A stretch of DNA of 64,000 nt from Streptomyces bungoensis (GCF_001514215.1 NZ_KQ948852.1:253254-317253), one strand, 5' to 3'. Positions 34,063 through 42,787 are shown, counted from the stretch's first letter. A program made the numbers and translations. The notes: generated from the sequence alone by a model not told the origin.

Positions 34063-35553
34063 ATGACCTCTCCGCTCACCACCCCTGCGTCCGAGGGACG
34101 CTGGACCCCCCGGCTGTGGGGCACCCTCCTGGTGCTGTGCGCCGCGATGTTCCTCGACGCGCTCGACGTGTCGATGGTCGGCGTAGCGCTGCCGTCCATC
34201 GGCTCCGATTTGCACCTGTCCACGTCGACGCTGCAATGGATCGTCAGCGGCTACATCCTGGGCTACGGCGGGCTGCTCCTGCTCGGCGGCCGTACCGCCG
34301 ACCTGCTCGGCCGGCGCCGGGTGTTCCTGGCCGCGCTCGGCGTCTTCGCGCTCGCCTCCCTGCTCGGCGGGCTGGTGGACTCGGGTCCGCTGCTGATCGC
34401 CAGCCGCTTCGTCAAGGGCCTGAGCGCGGCCTTCACGGCGCCCGCCGGCCTGTCGATCATCACCACGACGTTCCCGGAGGGCCCGCTGCGCAACCGCGCG
34501 CTCTCCATCTACACCACCTGCGCCGCCACCGGTTTCTCGATGGGGCTGGTCCTCTCCGGCCTGCTGACCGAGGCGAGCTGGCGCCTCACCATGCTGCTGC
34601 CCGCGCCGATCGCGCTGATCGCCCTGCTGGCCGGGACGAGGCTGCTGCCGCGCGGTGCCCGCGAGGAGAACCACGACGGCTACGACGTCCCCGGCGCCGT
34701 CCTCGGCACCGCGTCGATGCTGCTGCTCGTCTTCACCGTCGTCCAGGCGCCCGGCGCCGGCTGGTCCTCGGCCCGCACGCTGCTGTCCTTCCTGGCCGTG
34801 GCCGTCCTGCTGACCTCCTTCGTGCTGGTCGAGCGGCGCTCGCCGAGCCCGCTGATCCGGCTCGGAGTGCTGCGCTCGGGCAGCCAGGTCCGCGCCCAGC
34901 TCGGCGCGCTGGCCTTCTTCGGGTCGTACGTCGGCTTCCAGTTCCTGACCACGCTGTACATGCAGTCCCTGCTCGGCTGGTCGGCACTGCACACGGCGCT
35001 GGCCTTCCTGCCGGCGGGCGCCCTGGTGGCGATCTCCTCGACGAAGGTCGGCGCGATCGTCGACCGGTTCGGCACCCCGCGGCTGATCGCCACCGGCTTC
35101 GCGCTCATGGTCCTCGGCTACGCCCTGTTCCTGCGCGTCGACCTCGACCCGGTGTACGCGGCCGTCGTCCTGCCGTCGATGCTGCTGATCGGCGCGGCCT
35201 GCGCGCTGGTCTTCCCCTCGCTCAACATCCAGGCCACCAACGGGGTCGAGGACCACGAGCAGGGCATGGTCTCCGGGCTGCTCAACACCTCGGTGCAGGT
35301 CGGCGGCGCGATCTTCCTGGCCGTCGTGACGGCCGTGGTCACCGCCGCCGCGCCCGCGCACGCCACCGCGCAGGCCGTCCTCGACAGCTACCGACCGGGC
35401 TTCCTGGTGGTCACCGGCATCGCCGTGGCCGGCCTGCTGATCACCCTCCCGGGGCTGCGCGGCCACCGCGGCGGGCCGTCGCTCGTCGTCGCCGGATCCA
35501 CCGTGAAGGAGGCGGAAGCGGAGCGCCCGGCGGTCCGCGAACAGGTCCTGTGA
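34063..35553 (+). CDS. MFS drug efflux transporter, DHA2 (EmrB/QacA) family
   Basis: A 496-residue transporter with 14 predicted membrane segments. LDALDVSMVGVALPSI in segment 1 is the DHA2 signature; GGRTADLLGRRRVF is motif A, and a GLSIITTTFPEGPLRNRAL stretch follows. Such pumps export cationic drugs, dyes or antibiotics using the proton gradient. Controlled presumably by the divergent MarR gene through the overlapping operators. The mRNA appears leaderless. Confidence 0.9.
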   Translation: MTSPLTTPASEGRWTPRLWGTLLVLCAAMFLDALDVSMVGVALPSIGSDLHLSTSTLQWIVSGYILGYGGLLLLGGRTADLLGRRRVFLAALGVFALASLLGGLVDSGPLLIASRFVKGLSAAFTAPAGLSIITTTFPEGPLRNRALSIYTTCAATGFSMGLVLSGLLTEASWRLTMLLPAPIALIALLAGTRLLPRGAREENHDGYDVPGAVLGTASMLLLVFTVVQAPGAGWSSARTLLSFLAVAVLLTSFVLVERRSPSPLIRLGVLRSGSQVRAQLGALAFFGSYVGFQFLTTLYMQSLLGWSALHTALAFLPAGALVAISSTKVGAIVDRFGTPRLIATGFALMVLGYALFLRVDLDPVYAAVVLPSMLLIGAACALVFPSLNIQATNGVEDHEQGMVSGLLNTSVQVGGAIFLAVVTAVVTAAAPAHATAQAVLDSYRPGFLVVTGIAVAGLLITLPGLRGHRGGPSLVVAGSTVKEAEAERPAVREQVL

Positions 35554-35639
35554 GAACAGGGCCCGGGGGAACGCCTCCGGTGCGCGCCCGGCGGGACGAT
35601 CGGCTCCCGCCGGGCGCGCGCGTCTGTGAGACTGGGCGG

Positions 35640-35921
35640 GTGGACGTACAGGGGGGACGGCGCTCTCCGGCCGAACGGGACGCCGCGACGGTGGAGATCG
35701 GGTACGCGCTGGCCAGTGGCGCCTTCGCGGCGGCCGTGGTGTTCGGGGCCCTGGCCGGGCCGGTGTGGCTCTTCGCCCTGCCGCACCCGCTGGAGGCGGC
35801 GCTGCTGCGCGGGAGCGTCGCCGTCGCGTCGGTGCTCTTCGTCGTACGGGTGGTGAGTGTGCTGGTCCGCTTCCGGCGGGCTCAGCCCGGCCAGCCCGGC
35901 GGGACCAGTCCCGACTCGTAG
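35640..35921 (+). CDS. Small two-TM membrane protein (DUF6332-like)
   Basis: A 93-residue protein starting at GTG 35640, MDVQGGRRSPAERDAATVEI, with two hydrophobic segments (about 22-45 and 55-75) and a Pro/Gly-rich tail. The opening resembles the small Streptomyces membrane family I know as DUF6332. No function known. Its last 40 bases overlap the 3' end of a convergent response regulator remnant. Confidence 0.72.
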   Translation: MDVQGGRRSPAERDAATVEIGYALASGAFAAAVVFGALAGPVWLFALPHPLEAALLRGSVAVASVLFVVRVVSVLVRFRRAQPGQPGGTSPDS

Positions 35922-36402
35922 GCGAGGACGACGTGTTGGGCGCGGTCGCGGGCGCCCAGCTTCACCATGGTGCGGCTCACGTGGGTCTTGGCCGTGAGGG
36001 GGCTGACCACCAGGCGGCGGGCGATCTCGTCGTGGGACAGACCGATGCCGACCAGCGCCATCACCTCCCGTTCCCGCTCGGTGAGCCGGGCGAGCGCGCC
36101 GGCGGCCGCGGGCTCCTTGGAGCGGGCCGCGAACTCGGCGATCAGGCGGCGGTGACGCCCGGGGACAGCAGGGCGTCACCGCCGACCACGGCCCTGACCG
36201 CGCGCACCGGTTCCGCCGGCTCGGTGTCCTTCACCAGGAACCCGGAGGCTCCCGAGCGGATCGCCTCGAAGACGTACTCGTCGGGTTCGAAGGTGGTGAG
36301 CACGACCACCTTCACGTCCGCCGGCTCCGCGTCCCCGGTGATGCGGCGGGTCGCGGCGAGGCCGTCCAGCGCGGGCATGCGGATGTCCATCAGGACGACG
36401 TC
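35882..36402 (-). pseudogene. LuxR-type response regulator remnant (5' truncated and frameshifted)
   Basis: Two frames together encode most of a NarL-type response regulator. The receiver part begins abruptly at ADVVLMDIRMPALDG and runs to SPGVTAA followed by a stop at 36142; the output part (LIAEFA to the HTH IARRLVVSPLTAKTHVSRTM) continues in another frame to 35882. At about 36150-36152 one C is missing: GTCACC-GCC-GCC-TGA would read GTC-ACC-CGC-CGC-CTG (VTRRL) with it. The first 50 or so receiver residues, including the acidic pocket, are absent upstream. Truncation plus frameshift mark a dead gene; a sequencing slip could explain only the frameshift. No histidine kinase remains. Confidence 0.75.
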
Positions 36403-36424
36403 AGCCGGTCGGGGTGGGCGCGGA

Positions 36425-36440
36425 TACTCCCCGGGGAGTA
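36425..36440. repeat. 16-bp perfect palindrome next to the regulator remnant
   Basis: TACTCCCCGGGGAGTA, 23 bases beyond the point where homology to the response regulator stops. It may be the operator of a lost two-component system. A related sequence, GTACCTCCCCGGGAGTAC, is at 23311-23328. Confidence 0.55.
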
Positions 36441-36491
36441 CGACGGAGACGGCCCGCGCAGCCGGTGCCGCGTCCGCCGCCCCCGATGGCC

Positions 36492-37187
36492 TCAGGAGGC
36501 GTGGACCAGTCCCACCCCCTCGGCGAGCCGTGCCGCCGCGTGCCGGAAGAACGGCTCCCTGTCCTCCACCAGGCGGTTGAACTGGCCGAACACCTCGAAG
36601 CCGACCAGCCCGTACAGCTGGGCCCACGCGGCGACGAGCGCGACGGTCACCTCCGGGGGCAGATCGGGGGCGAGGTCGGCCGCTATGCGGCGGGACTCGG
36701 GCTCCAGTTCGGCCGGTACGGGGGTACGGGCCACACCACGCCCCTGGTAGGCGTCACGGACGATGGCGATGAGCAGGTTGCCGACCCGGGCGGCGGCCGG
36801 AACGGTGGTCTGGGGGGCCGAGTAGCCGGGGACCGGGGAGCCGTAGATCAGGGCGTACTCGTGCGGATGCGACAGCGCCCAGCCGCGCACCGCCTCGCAC
36901 ACCGCGACCCAGCGGTCGGGTGGGACGATGCCGCCGGCCCGGGCGTGGGCGGCCTCGGCCGCCTCACCCAGGGAGTCGTAGGCGTCGACGATGAGGGCGG
37001 TCAGCAGGTCGTCCCGGCTGGGGAAGTAGCGGTAGAGCGCGGAGGACACCATGCCGAGCGCGCGGGCGACGGCACGGAGCGAGAGCTTGGCGGCGCCCTC
37101 GGACGCCAACTGCCGGCGGGCCTCGTCCTTGATGGCGGCCGTGATCTCGGCGCGGGCTCGGGCGCGGGCTCCTTGTGGGGTGCTCAT
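36492..37187 (-). CDS. TetR/AcrR family transcriptional regulator
   Basis: A 231-residue repressor. The N-terminal helix-turn-helix is LSLRAVARALGMVSSALYRY (about 36-55), followed by FPSRDDLLTALI, and a C-terminal ligand domain with WVAVCEAVRGWALSHPHEYAL of the WHG type. ATG 37187 gives the usual short arm. It is divergent from a deazaflavin-dependent nitroreductase gene with 188 bases between, carrying strong inverted repeats; the pair is probably autoregulated. Confidence 0.87.
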   Translation of the reverse strand: MSTPQGARARARAEITAAIKDEARRQLASEGAAKLSLRAVARALGMVSSALYRYFPSRDDLLTALIVDAYDSLGEAAEAAHARAGGIVPPDRWVAVCEAVRGWALSHPHEYALIYGSPVPGYSAPQTTVPAAARVGNLLIAIVRDAYQGRGVARTPVPAELEPESRRIAADLAPDLPPEVTVALVAAWAQLYGLVGFEVFGQFNRLVEDREPFFRHAAARLAEGVGLVHAS

Positions 37188-37275
37188 GGGGTGCAGTGTT
37201 CCATGAAACCGGAGCACTGCACCCAATGGAGAGCGGTGATCCGAGAGGTGAGCGGGCGCGCCGCACGAGATCGAC

Positions 37276-37353
37276 GCTCCAAAGAGAGAGCAATGCTCTT
37301 GCTTTGGAGCAGCGATCGCGTCCATACTGTTCGCAAGCGAGAGCACCGCTCTC
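37276..37353. promoter_or_regulatory. Two TetR operators, one inside a 35-bp palindrome
   Basis: AGAGCAATGCTCT (37287-37299) is centred in a larger palindrome whose arms GCTCCAAAG (37276-37284) and CTTTGGAGC (37302-37310) are perfect. A second site, AGAGCACCGCTCT (37340-37352), shares AGAGC-n3-GCTCT. Both lie between the TetR gene and the nitroreductase gene. Confidence 0.7.
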
Positions 37354-37375
37354 ACTTCCGTCCAGGAGGCCCAGC

Positions 37376-37831
37376 ATGTCCACGACCGCCCACGTCAAGA
37401 AGCCCGGCTGGGTCACCGTCCACGTCGTCAACCGGGCCGTGGCGTGGCTGACCCGCCGCGGCCTCAGCGTCTGGGGCTCCCGGGTCCTCGCGGTCCGCGG
37501 CCGCAAGAGCGGCCAGTGGCGCACCACCCCGGTGAACCTCATGACCTTCGACGGGCAGCAGTACCTCGTCGCGCCGCGCGGCCACGTCCAGTGGACCCAC
37601 AACATGCGGGCGGCCGGCGGCGGCGAACTGCACCTCGGCAAGAAGGTGGACGTGTTCACCGCGACCGAGGTCACCGACGACGACAAGGTCCCGCTGCTGC
37701 GTGCCTACCTCGAGCGCTGGAAGGCCGAGGTCGGGGTGTTCTTCGACGGAGTCGGCCCCGACTCCCCCGAAGCGGAGCTGCGCCGCATCGCCCCCGACCA
37801 CCCGGTCTTCCGCGTCACCGTCACGAACTGA
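37376..37831 (+). CDS. Deazaflavin (F420)-dependent nitroreductase family protein
   Basis: A 151-residue split-barrel protein of the DDN family. VLAVRGRKSGQWRTTPVNLM and YLVAPRGHVQWTHNMRAAG are the F420-binding strands and loop. Members reduce quinones, nitro compounds or other electrophiles with F420H2 at the membrane. AGGAGG lies 6 bases before ATG 37376. Likely controlled by the divergent TetR. Its final 11 bases overlap the convergent flavoprotein gene. Confidence 0.86.
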   Translation: MSTTAHVKKPGWVTVHVVNRAVAWLTRRGLSVWGSRVLAVRGRKSGQWRTTPVNLMTFDGQQYLVAPRGHVQWTHNMRAAGGGELHLGKKVDVFTATEVTDDDKVPLLRAYLERWKAEVGVFFDGVGPDSPEAELRRIAPDHPVFRVTVTN

Positions 37832-39077
37832 CCGGATCCTCCGCGGGGTCCTGCGCCGTGGCGGCGGCCGGCGTCCGGTCCAGCGCCGTCAGGGCCCGCT
37901 GGGCGAACGGGTGCGACCGGACCAGCTCCCCCAGGGACGTGGAGCCCTGGGTGATGTCCTTGAACGCCCGCCAGGCGGGCCGGAAGCCGGTGAGTACGGC
38001 GTGGAAGATGCCCGGACGGCGCTCGAACGCGGCCAGCATGCGCTTGCCGACGCTCATCTCCACACCGAGCCCCGCCTTGATCGCGAACGCGTAGTTCAGG
38101 GCCTGGCGGCGGGCGTCGACCGCGTCGTGCGCCTCGGCGATGCGGACCGCCCACTCGCCGGCCAGCCGGCCCGAGCGCAGCGCGAAGGAGATGCCCTCAC
38201 GGGTCCACGGCTCCAGCAGCCCGGCCGCGTCACCGCAGACCAGCACCCGGCCGCGGGAGAGCGGCGAGTCGTCGGCGCGGCAGCGGGTCAGGTGCCCGGA
38301 GGAGACGCTCGGCTCGAAGCCGGCCAGCCCGAGCCGGGCGACGAAGTCCTCCAAGTACCGCTTGGTGGCGGCCCCTTCGCCGCGCGCGGAGATCACACCG
38401 ACCGTCAGCGTGTCGCCCTTGGGGAAGACCCAGCCGTAGCTGCCCGGCAGCGGCCCCCAGTCGATCAGGATCCGGCCCTGCCAGTCCTCCGCGACCGTCT
38501 CCGGCACCGGGATCTCCGCCTCCAGGCCCAGGTCGACCTGGTCCAGCTTCACCCCGACGTGGGCCCCTATGCGGCTGGCGCTGCCGTCGGCGCCGACGAC
38601 CGCCCGCGCCAGCACCGTCTCGCCGCCCTGCAGAACCACGGCGACGGTGCGCCGGTCCGGCACGGACGAGCCGTGCTGCTCGACGCGCTGCACCGTGACG
38701 CCCGTGCGCAACTCGGCGCCCGCCTTCTGGGCCTGCTCGACCAGTTGCTGGTCGAATTCGGGCCGGTTGACCAGCCCGAACATCATCTGCCTGGAGCGGC
38801 GGGTGCGGGCGAAGCGGCCGTTGTGGGAGAACGTGACCGCGTGCACGCGGTCACGGAAGGGAAGTTCGAAGCCGGGCGGCAGCGCGTCGCGCGAGGGGCC
38901 GATGATGCCGCCGCCGCACGTTTTGTAGCGGGGCAGCTCCGCCTTCTCCAGCAGCAGGACGCGCCGCCCCGCGACCGCCGCCGCGTAGGCGGCCGACGCC
39001 CCCGCGGGTCCCGCGCCCACCACGACGACGTCCCACACCCGCTGCACGCCGTCCGCCGAAGAGTTCTCGCCGCTCAC
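37821..39077 (-). CDS. Geranylgeranyl reductase family FAD-dependent oxidoreductase
   Basis: A 418-residue flavoprotein. The FAD motif is VVVVGAGPAGASAAYAAA (about 17-34), the GGR motif appears as YKTCGGGI, and the second FAD motif is VLVCGDAAGLLEPWTREGI. This subgroup reduces isoprenoid double bonds, for example in menaquinone side chains or lipids. The GTG at 39077 overlaps no other gene. It diverges from the M20 dipeptidase 132 bases away. Substrate is inference from family. Confidence 0.87.
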   Translation of the reverse strand: MSGENSSADGVQRVWDVVVVGAGPAGASAAYAAAVAGRRVLLLEKAELPRYKTCGGGIIGPSRDALPPGFELPFRDRVHAVTFSHNGRFARTRRSRQMMFGLVNRPEFDQQLVEQAQKAGAELRTGVTVQRVEQHGSSVPDRRTVAVVLQGGETVLARAVVGADGSASRIGAHVGVKLDQVDLGLEAEIPVPETVAEDWQGRILIDWGPLPGSYGWVFPKGDTLTVGVISARGEGAATKRYLEDFVARLGLAGFEPSVSSGHLTRCRADDSPLSRGRVLVCGDAAGLLEPWTREGISFALRSGRLAGEWAVRIAEAHDAVDARRQALNYAFAIKAGLGVEMSVGKRMLAAFERRPGIFHAVLTGFRPAWRAFKDITQGSTSLGELVRSHPFAQRALTALDRTPAAATAQDPAEDPVSS

Positions 39078-39209
39078 GTTGGTCCAGTGCTCCGATCAAG
39101 CCGCTGCCGCACCTGTCCCCCGCATCCTACGGCGGCCGTCGCCGCAGGCCGCTGTGGGAGGATCGGTGTACTCACGCAGTTCAACGTCGCACCCACGAGG
39201 AGCGTGCCC

Positions 39210-40565
39210 ATGTCGTCGAATCCGGTCGCCGAGACCGTCGCCTCGCTGCTGCCCCGGGCGAGGGAGGAGCTGACCGAACTGGTCGCCTTCAAGTCGGTCG
39301 CGGACTTCGCGCAGTTCCCGAAGAGCGAGAGCGAGGGAGCCGCGCACTGGATCGCCGACGCGCTGCGTGCCGAGGGCTTCGTGGACGTGGCGTTGCTCGA
39401 CACGCCGGACGGCACCCAGTCGGTGTACGGCTGCCTGCCGGGCCCGGACGGTGCCAAAACGGTTCTGCTGTACGCGCACTACGACGTGCAGCCGCCCCTG
39501 GACGAGGCCGGCTGGACCACTCCGCCGTTCGAGCTGACCGAGCGGGACGGGCGCTGGTACGGCCGCGGGGCCGCCGACTGCAAGGGCGGCGTGGTGATGC
39601 ACCTGCTCGCGCTGCGCGCGCTCAAGGCGAACGGCGGCGTCCCGGTGACGGTCAAGGTGATCGTCGAGGGCTCGGAGGAGCAGGGCACGGGCGGCCTCGA
39701 GCGGTACGCCGAGGAGCACCCCGAGCTGCTGACGGCCGACGCGATCGTGATCGGCGACGCGGGCAACTTCCGGGTGGGCCTGCCGACGGTGACCACCACG
39801 CTGCGCGGCATGACCATGGTCCGCGTCCGGATGGACACCCTCGCCGGCAACCTGCACTCCGGCCAGTTCGGCGGCGCCGCCCCGGACGCGCTGGCCGCGC
39901 TGATCCGGGTGCTGGACTCGCTGCGCGCCGAGGACGGCTCGACCACCGTCGACGGGCTCGACGCCACGGCCGGGTGGGACGGACTGGAGTACACCGAGGA
40001 GCAGTTCCGCAAGGACGCCAAGGTGCTGGACGGGGTCGGGCTGATCGGTTCCGGCTCGGTCGCCGACCGAATCTGGGCCCGGCCGGCCGTCACCGTGCTC
40101 GGCATCGACTGCCCGCCGGTCGTCGGTGCCACCCCGTCGGTGCAGTCGAGCGCCCGCGCGCTGATCAGCCTGCGGGTGCCGCCGGGCGTGGACGCTGCCG
40201 AGGCGACCAAGCTGCTCCAGGCCCACGTGGAGGCCCACACCCCGTGGGGGGCCCGGGTGACGACCGAGCAGATCGGCCAGGGCCAGGCCTTCCGCGCCGA
40301 CACCTCCAGCCCCGCCTACCGGGCGATGGCCGACGCGATGGCGGTCGCCTACCCGGGCGAGGCCATGAGCTACGCCGGCCAGGGCGGCTCCATCCCGCTG
40401 TGCAACACCCTCGCCGGCCTCTACCCGAAGGCGGAGATCCTGCTGATCGGCCTGAGCGAGCCGGAGGCCCAGATCCACGCCGTCAACGAGAGCGTGTCGC
40501 CGGAGGAGCTGGAGCGGCTGTCGGTCGCCGAGGCGCTCTTCCTGCGCAACTACGCCGCCGGCTAG
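39210..40565 (+). CDS. M20 family dipeptidase
   Basis: A 451-residue zinc peptidase. Metal ligands: His in YAHYDVQP (about residue 87), Asp in RGAADCKG (bridging), Glu pair in VEGSEEQGT, the later GDAGNF Asp, and His near the end (AQIHAVNES). The lid domain lies between GLPTVTTTLRG and about residue 360. Members release amino acids from dipeptides. GAGGAG upstream supports ATG 39210. Confidence 0.9.
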   Translation: MSSNPVAETVASLLPRAREELTELVAFKSVADFAQFPKSESEGAAHWIADALRAEGFVDVALLDTPDGTQSVYGCLPGPDGAKTVLLYAHYDVQPPLDEAGWTTPPFELTERDGRWYGRGAADCKGGVVMHLLALRALKANGGVPVTVKVIVEGSEEQGTGGLERYAEEHPELLTADAIVIGDAGNFRVGLPTVTTTLRGMTMVRVRMDTLAGNLHSGQFGGAAPDALAALIRVLDSLRAEDGSTTVDGLDATAGWDGLEYTEEQFRKDAKVLDGVGLIGSGSVADRIWARPAVTVLGIDCPPVVGATPSVQSSARALISLRVPPGVDAAEATKLLQAHVEAHTPWGARVTTEQIGQGQAFRADTSSPAYRAMADAMAVAYPGEAMSYAGQGGSIPLCNTLAGLYPKAEILLIGLSEPEAQIHAVNESVSPEELERLSVAEALFLRNYAAG

Positions 40566-40674
40566 GGCTGTCGGACGTCGCGCGGCGGGCGGGACCGGCG
40601 GGCAGGCCCCAAGGCCTTCTGCCCTCGGCAGAGCGCCCTCGCCGCCGGGCGGGGGCGCCGCCTACGGTCGGCGC

Positions 40675-41427
40675 ATGGACGTCATCGAGCTGCTCCCCCG
40701 CCTGCACCTGCTGCGCTTCCCCGTCGGGCAGGCCTATCTCTGGCGGGACGGGGAGGAGCTGACGCTGGTCGACGCGGGGACGGCCGGCTCGGGCCGGCCG
40801 ATCGCGGAGGCGGTCAGGGCGCTGGGCCGCGCACCCGGGGACGTACGACGGGTCGTGCTGACCCACTTCCACGAGGACCACGCGGGCGGGGCGGGCGAGT
40901 TCGCCGAGCTGAGCGGCGCGCAGGTGCTGGCGCACCGGCTGGACGCGCCGTTCGTCCGCGGTGAACTCCCGGGCCCGCCGCCGCGGTTCGAGGACTGGGA
41001 ACTGCCGATCCACGCGGAGGCGGCGAAGCACCTGCCCGCCGGGGAGCCGGCGCGGCCGCGGAACGTCACGCCCCTGTCCGACGGTGAGGTGCTGGACTTC
41101 GGCGGCGGCGCCCGGGTGGTCCACGTCCCCGGGCACACGGACGGCAGCATCGCGCTGTTCGTCCCCGACGAGGGGGTGCTGTTCACCGGCGACACGGTGG
41201 CGGCGTCGCCGGTCGACGGGGCCGTGATGCCGGGCGTGTTCAACCTCGACCGGCCGCGCCTGCTGGACTCCCTGCACCGGTTGGCGGCCCTCGACGCCGA
41301 CGTGGCCTGTTTCGGGCACGGCGCGCCGGTGGTCGGCGGGGCCGCGGGAGTCCTGCGGGAGGCGGCGGACCGGCACCCGGTCACCTCGGCGGAGAGCACA
41401 TCGGCCGTCAGGCCGCCTGGCCGGTGA
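40675..41427 (+). CDS. MBL fold metallo-hydrolase
   Basis: A 250-residue metallo-beta-lactamase-fold hydrolase with the zinc motif THFHEDHAGG (about 63-72), HVPGHTDGS (third His) and FTGDTVAAS (bridging Asp). Stand-alone glyoxalase-II-like type. Its last 20 bases overlap the convergent kinase-Nudix gene. Substrate unknown. Confidence 0.88.
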   Translation: MDVIELLPRLHLLRFPVGQAYLWRDGEELTLVDAGTAGSGRPIAEAVRALGRAPGDVRRVVLTHFHEDHAGGAGEFAELSGAQVLAHRLDAPFVRGELPGPPPRFEDWELPIHAEAAKHLPAGEPARPRNVTPLSDGEVLDFGGGARVVHVPGHTDGSIALFVPDEGVLFTGDTVAASPVDGAVMPGVFNLDRPRLLDSLHRLAALDADVACFGHGAPVVGGAAGVLREAADRHPVTSAESTSAVRPPGR

Positions 41428-42463
41428 CCGGCACCCCGGCCTCCAGGTAGAGCGCCGCCCCGCGCTCGCGGGCCCGCAGCGCCCAGCGCAGCCGCTCGTA
41501 GCGGACGGGGGGCAGCATGCCGGCGGCCTCCTGTTCGGTCGCGAAGCGCCAGCCGCGCAGCTCCGGGCCGGGCAGCAGCACCCGGGAGGCCTCGGCGGAG
41601 TCCAGCCGGCCCCCGTCGAAGAGCAGGCGCAGTCCGCCGTAACCGGGGGGCGCGGGCCGCTCCCAGTCCACGACGAGCAGCCGGGGCACCTCCCGGAGCC
41701 TGATGCCGGTCTCCTCGGCGACCTCGCGCATCCCGGCGCGGGCCGGGGCCTCACCGCGTTCGACGACCCCGCCGGGGAACTCCCAGCCGGGCTTGTAGGT
41801 GGGGTCCACGAGCAGCACCCGGTCCTGTTCGTCGAAGAGGAGCACCCCGGCGGCGAGCGTCTCGGCGGTGGGCTCGGGGGTCTGCACGATGTCGCACGGG
41901 GGTACGGCACCGCTGCCGACGGCGTCGGCGATGCGGACGGCGCTCTCGTACGGGGTGAGGGTGCTGGTGTCGACGAGGTGGGCGTCGGCGGTGAGCCAAG
42001 CGGCCAGGGCGGCCCGGTAGGGCTCGAGGTGGTCGTAGGACCACTGCCGTATGCGCAGCTCGCCGTCGGGCAGGTCCGGGGAGACGGCCCGCCCGGCGAT
42101 CCGCTCGCGCAGGATCGTTTCGGCCGGGGCGAGGAGCAGATGCCGGACGGCTATCCGTCGGGCGGCGAGGCCGCCGAATATCTCGTCCCGGTACTCCTGG
42201 CGCAGCAGGGTCATCGGGACGACGAGGGTCCCGCCCAGTTCGGCGAGCATCGCGGCGGCCGTGTCGATCACGAGCCGACGCCAGATGGGCAGGTCCTGGA
42301 AGTCGCCGACCTCGGCGAGGTGCTTGGGCGGCAGCAGGTGCGGGAGCGCCGCGCCGATGACCTCCGGGTCGAAGAGCGTGCTGTTCGGGATCAGTTCGAT
42401 CAGCTCCCGTGCGGTGGTGGTCTTCCCCGCACCGAACGCGCCGTTGATCCAGACGACGGTCAC
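41408..42463 (-). CDS. P-loop kinase-like domain fused to NUDIX hydrolase
   Basis: A 351-residue fusion. The N-terminal half is a P-loop protein: NGAFGAGKTTTARELIELIP (about 7-26) is the Walker A, with a following MTLLRQEYRDEIFGGL region as in AAA/shikimate-kinase-like small kinases. The second half is a Nudix domain with box GGVVERGEAPARAG-MREVAEETGI, complete. GGGGGAG immediately upstream supports GTG 42463. Linking a phosphotransferase to a Nudix domain suggests one nucleotide-related substrate handled by both, but which is unknown. Confidence 0.85.
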   Translation of the reverse strand: MTVVWINGAFGAGKTTTARELIELIPNSTLFDPEVIGAALPHLLPPKHLAEVGDFQDLPIWRRLVIDTAAAMLAELGGTLVVPMTLLRQEYRDEIFGGLAARRIAVRHLLLAPAETILRERIAGRAVSPDLPDGELRIRQWSYDHLEPYRAALAAWLTADAHLVDTSTLTPYESAVRIADAVGSGAVPPCDIVQTPEPTAETLAAGVLLFDEQDRVLLVDPTYKPGWEFPGGVVERGEAPARAGMREVAEETGIRLREVPRLLVVDWERPAPPGYGGLRLLFDGGRLDSAEASRVLLPGPELRGWRFATEQEAAGMLPPVRYERLRWALRARERGAALYLEAGVPVTGQAA

Positions 42464-42598
42464 GGACTCCCCCTCTTCTGTTGGCCCCCTGTGGCTTGCC
42501 CGCTTCACCCTGCCACGGAAACCACGTCCAGTTGAGGGCGCACAGCAGAGTGCCGGCGCCCCCGCGGCCAGGGACACCGGCACCTGCCTCCGGCAGTG

Positions 42599-42787
42599 TT
42601 ACTCCTGGCCGGAGGCGTGGCCGTCGGCGGCCGGACCCTCCTCGACGGCGTGGTGTCCGGCGGTGTCGGGCGCGCCGGAGACGTTGCGGTCGTGGTGTGC
42701 GTGGTCCTCGGCGTGGGACGGGCTGACGGCGGCCACGACGAACCCGGTGGCCAGACTGGCGAGGGCGAGCATGCTGCGCTTCTTCAT
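42599..42787 (-). CDS. Small secreted His-rich protein
   Basis: A 62-residue protein. MKKRSMLALASLATGFVVAA and SPSHA form a classical signal peptide with likely cleavage after AHA-like SHA; the mature part of about 36 residues contains six histidines in three clusters (DHAHHD, GHHAV, DGHAS) and many acidic residues. That could bind metal ions. No family is recognised and no metal transporter is adjacent. Confidence 0.68.
   Translation of the reverse strand: MKKRSMLALASLATGFVVAAVSPSHAEDHAHHDRNVSGAPDTAGHHAVEEGPAADGHASGQE

Noticed and set aside
34018..35466. 482-residue minus-strand frame over the DHA2 pump
   Set aside because: Rich in Gln/Arg/Asp/Gly without motifs; mirror of the real transporter.
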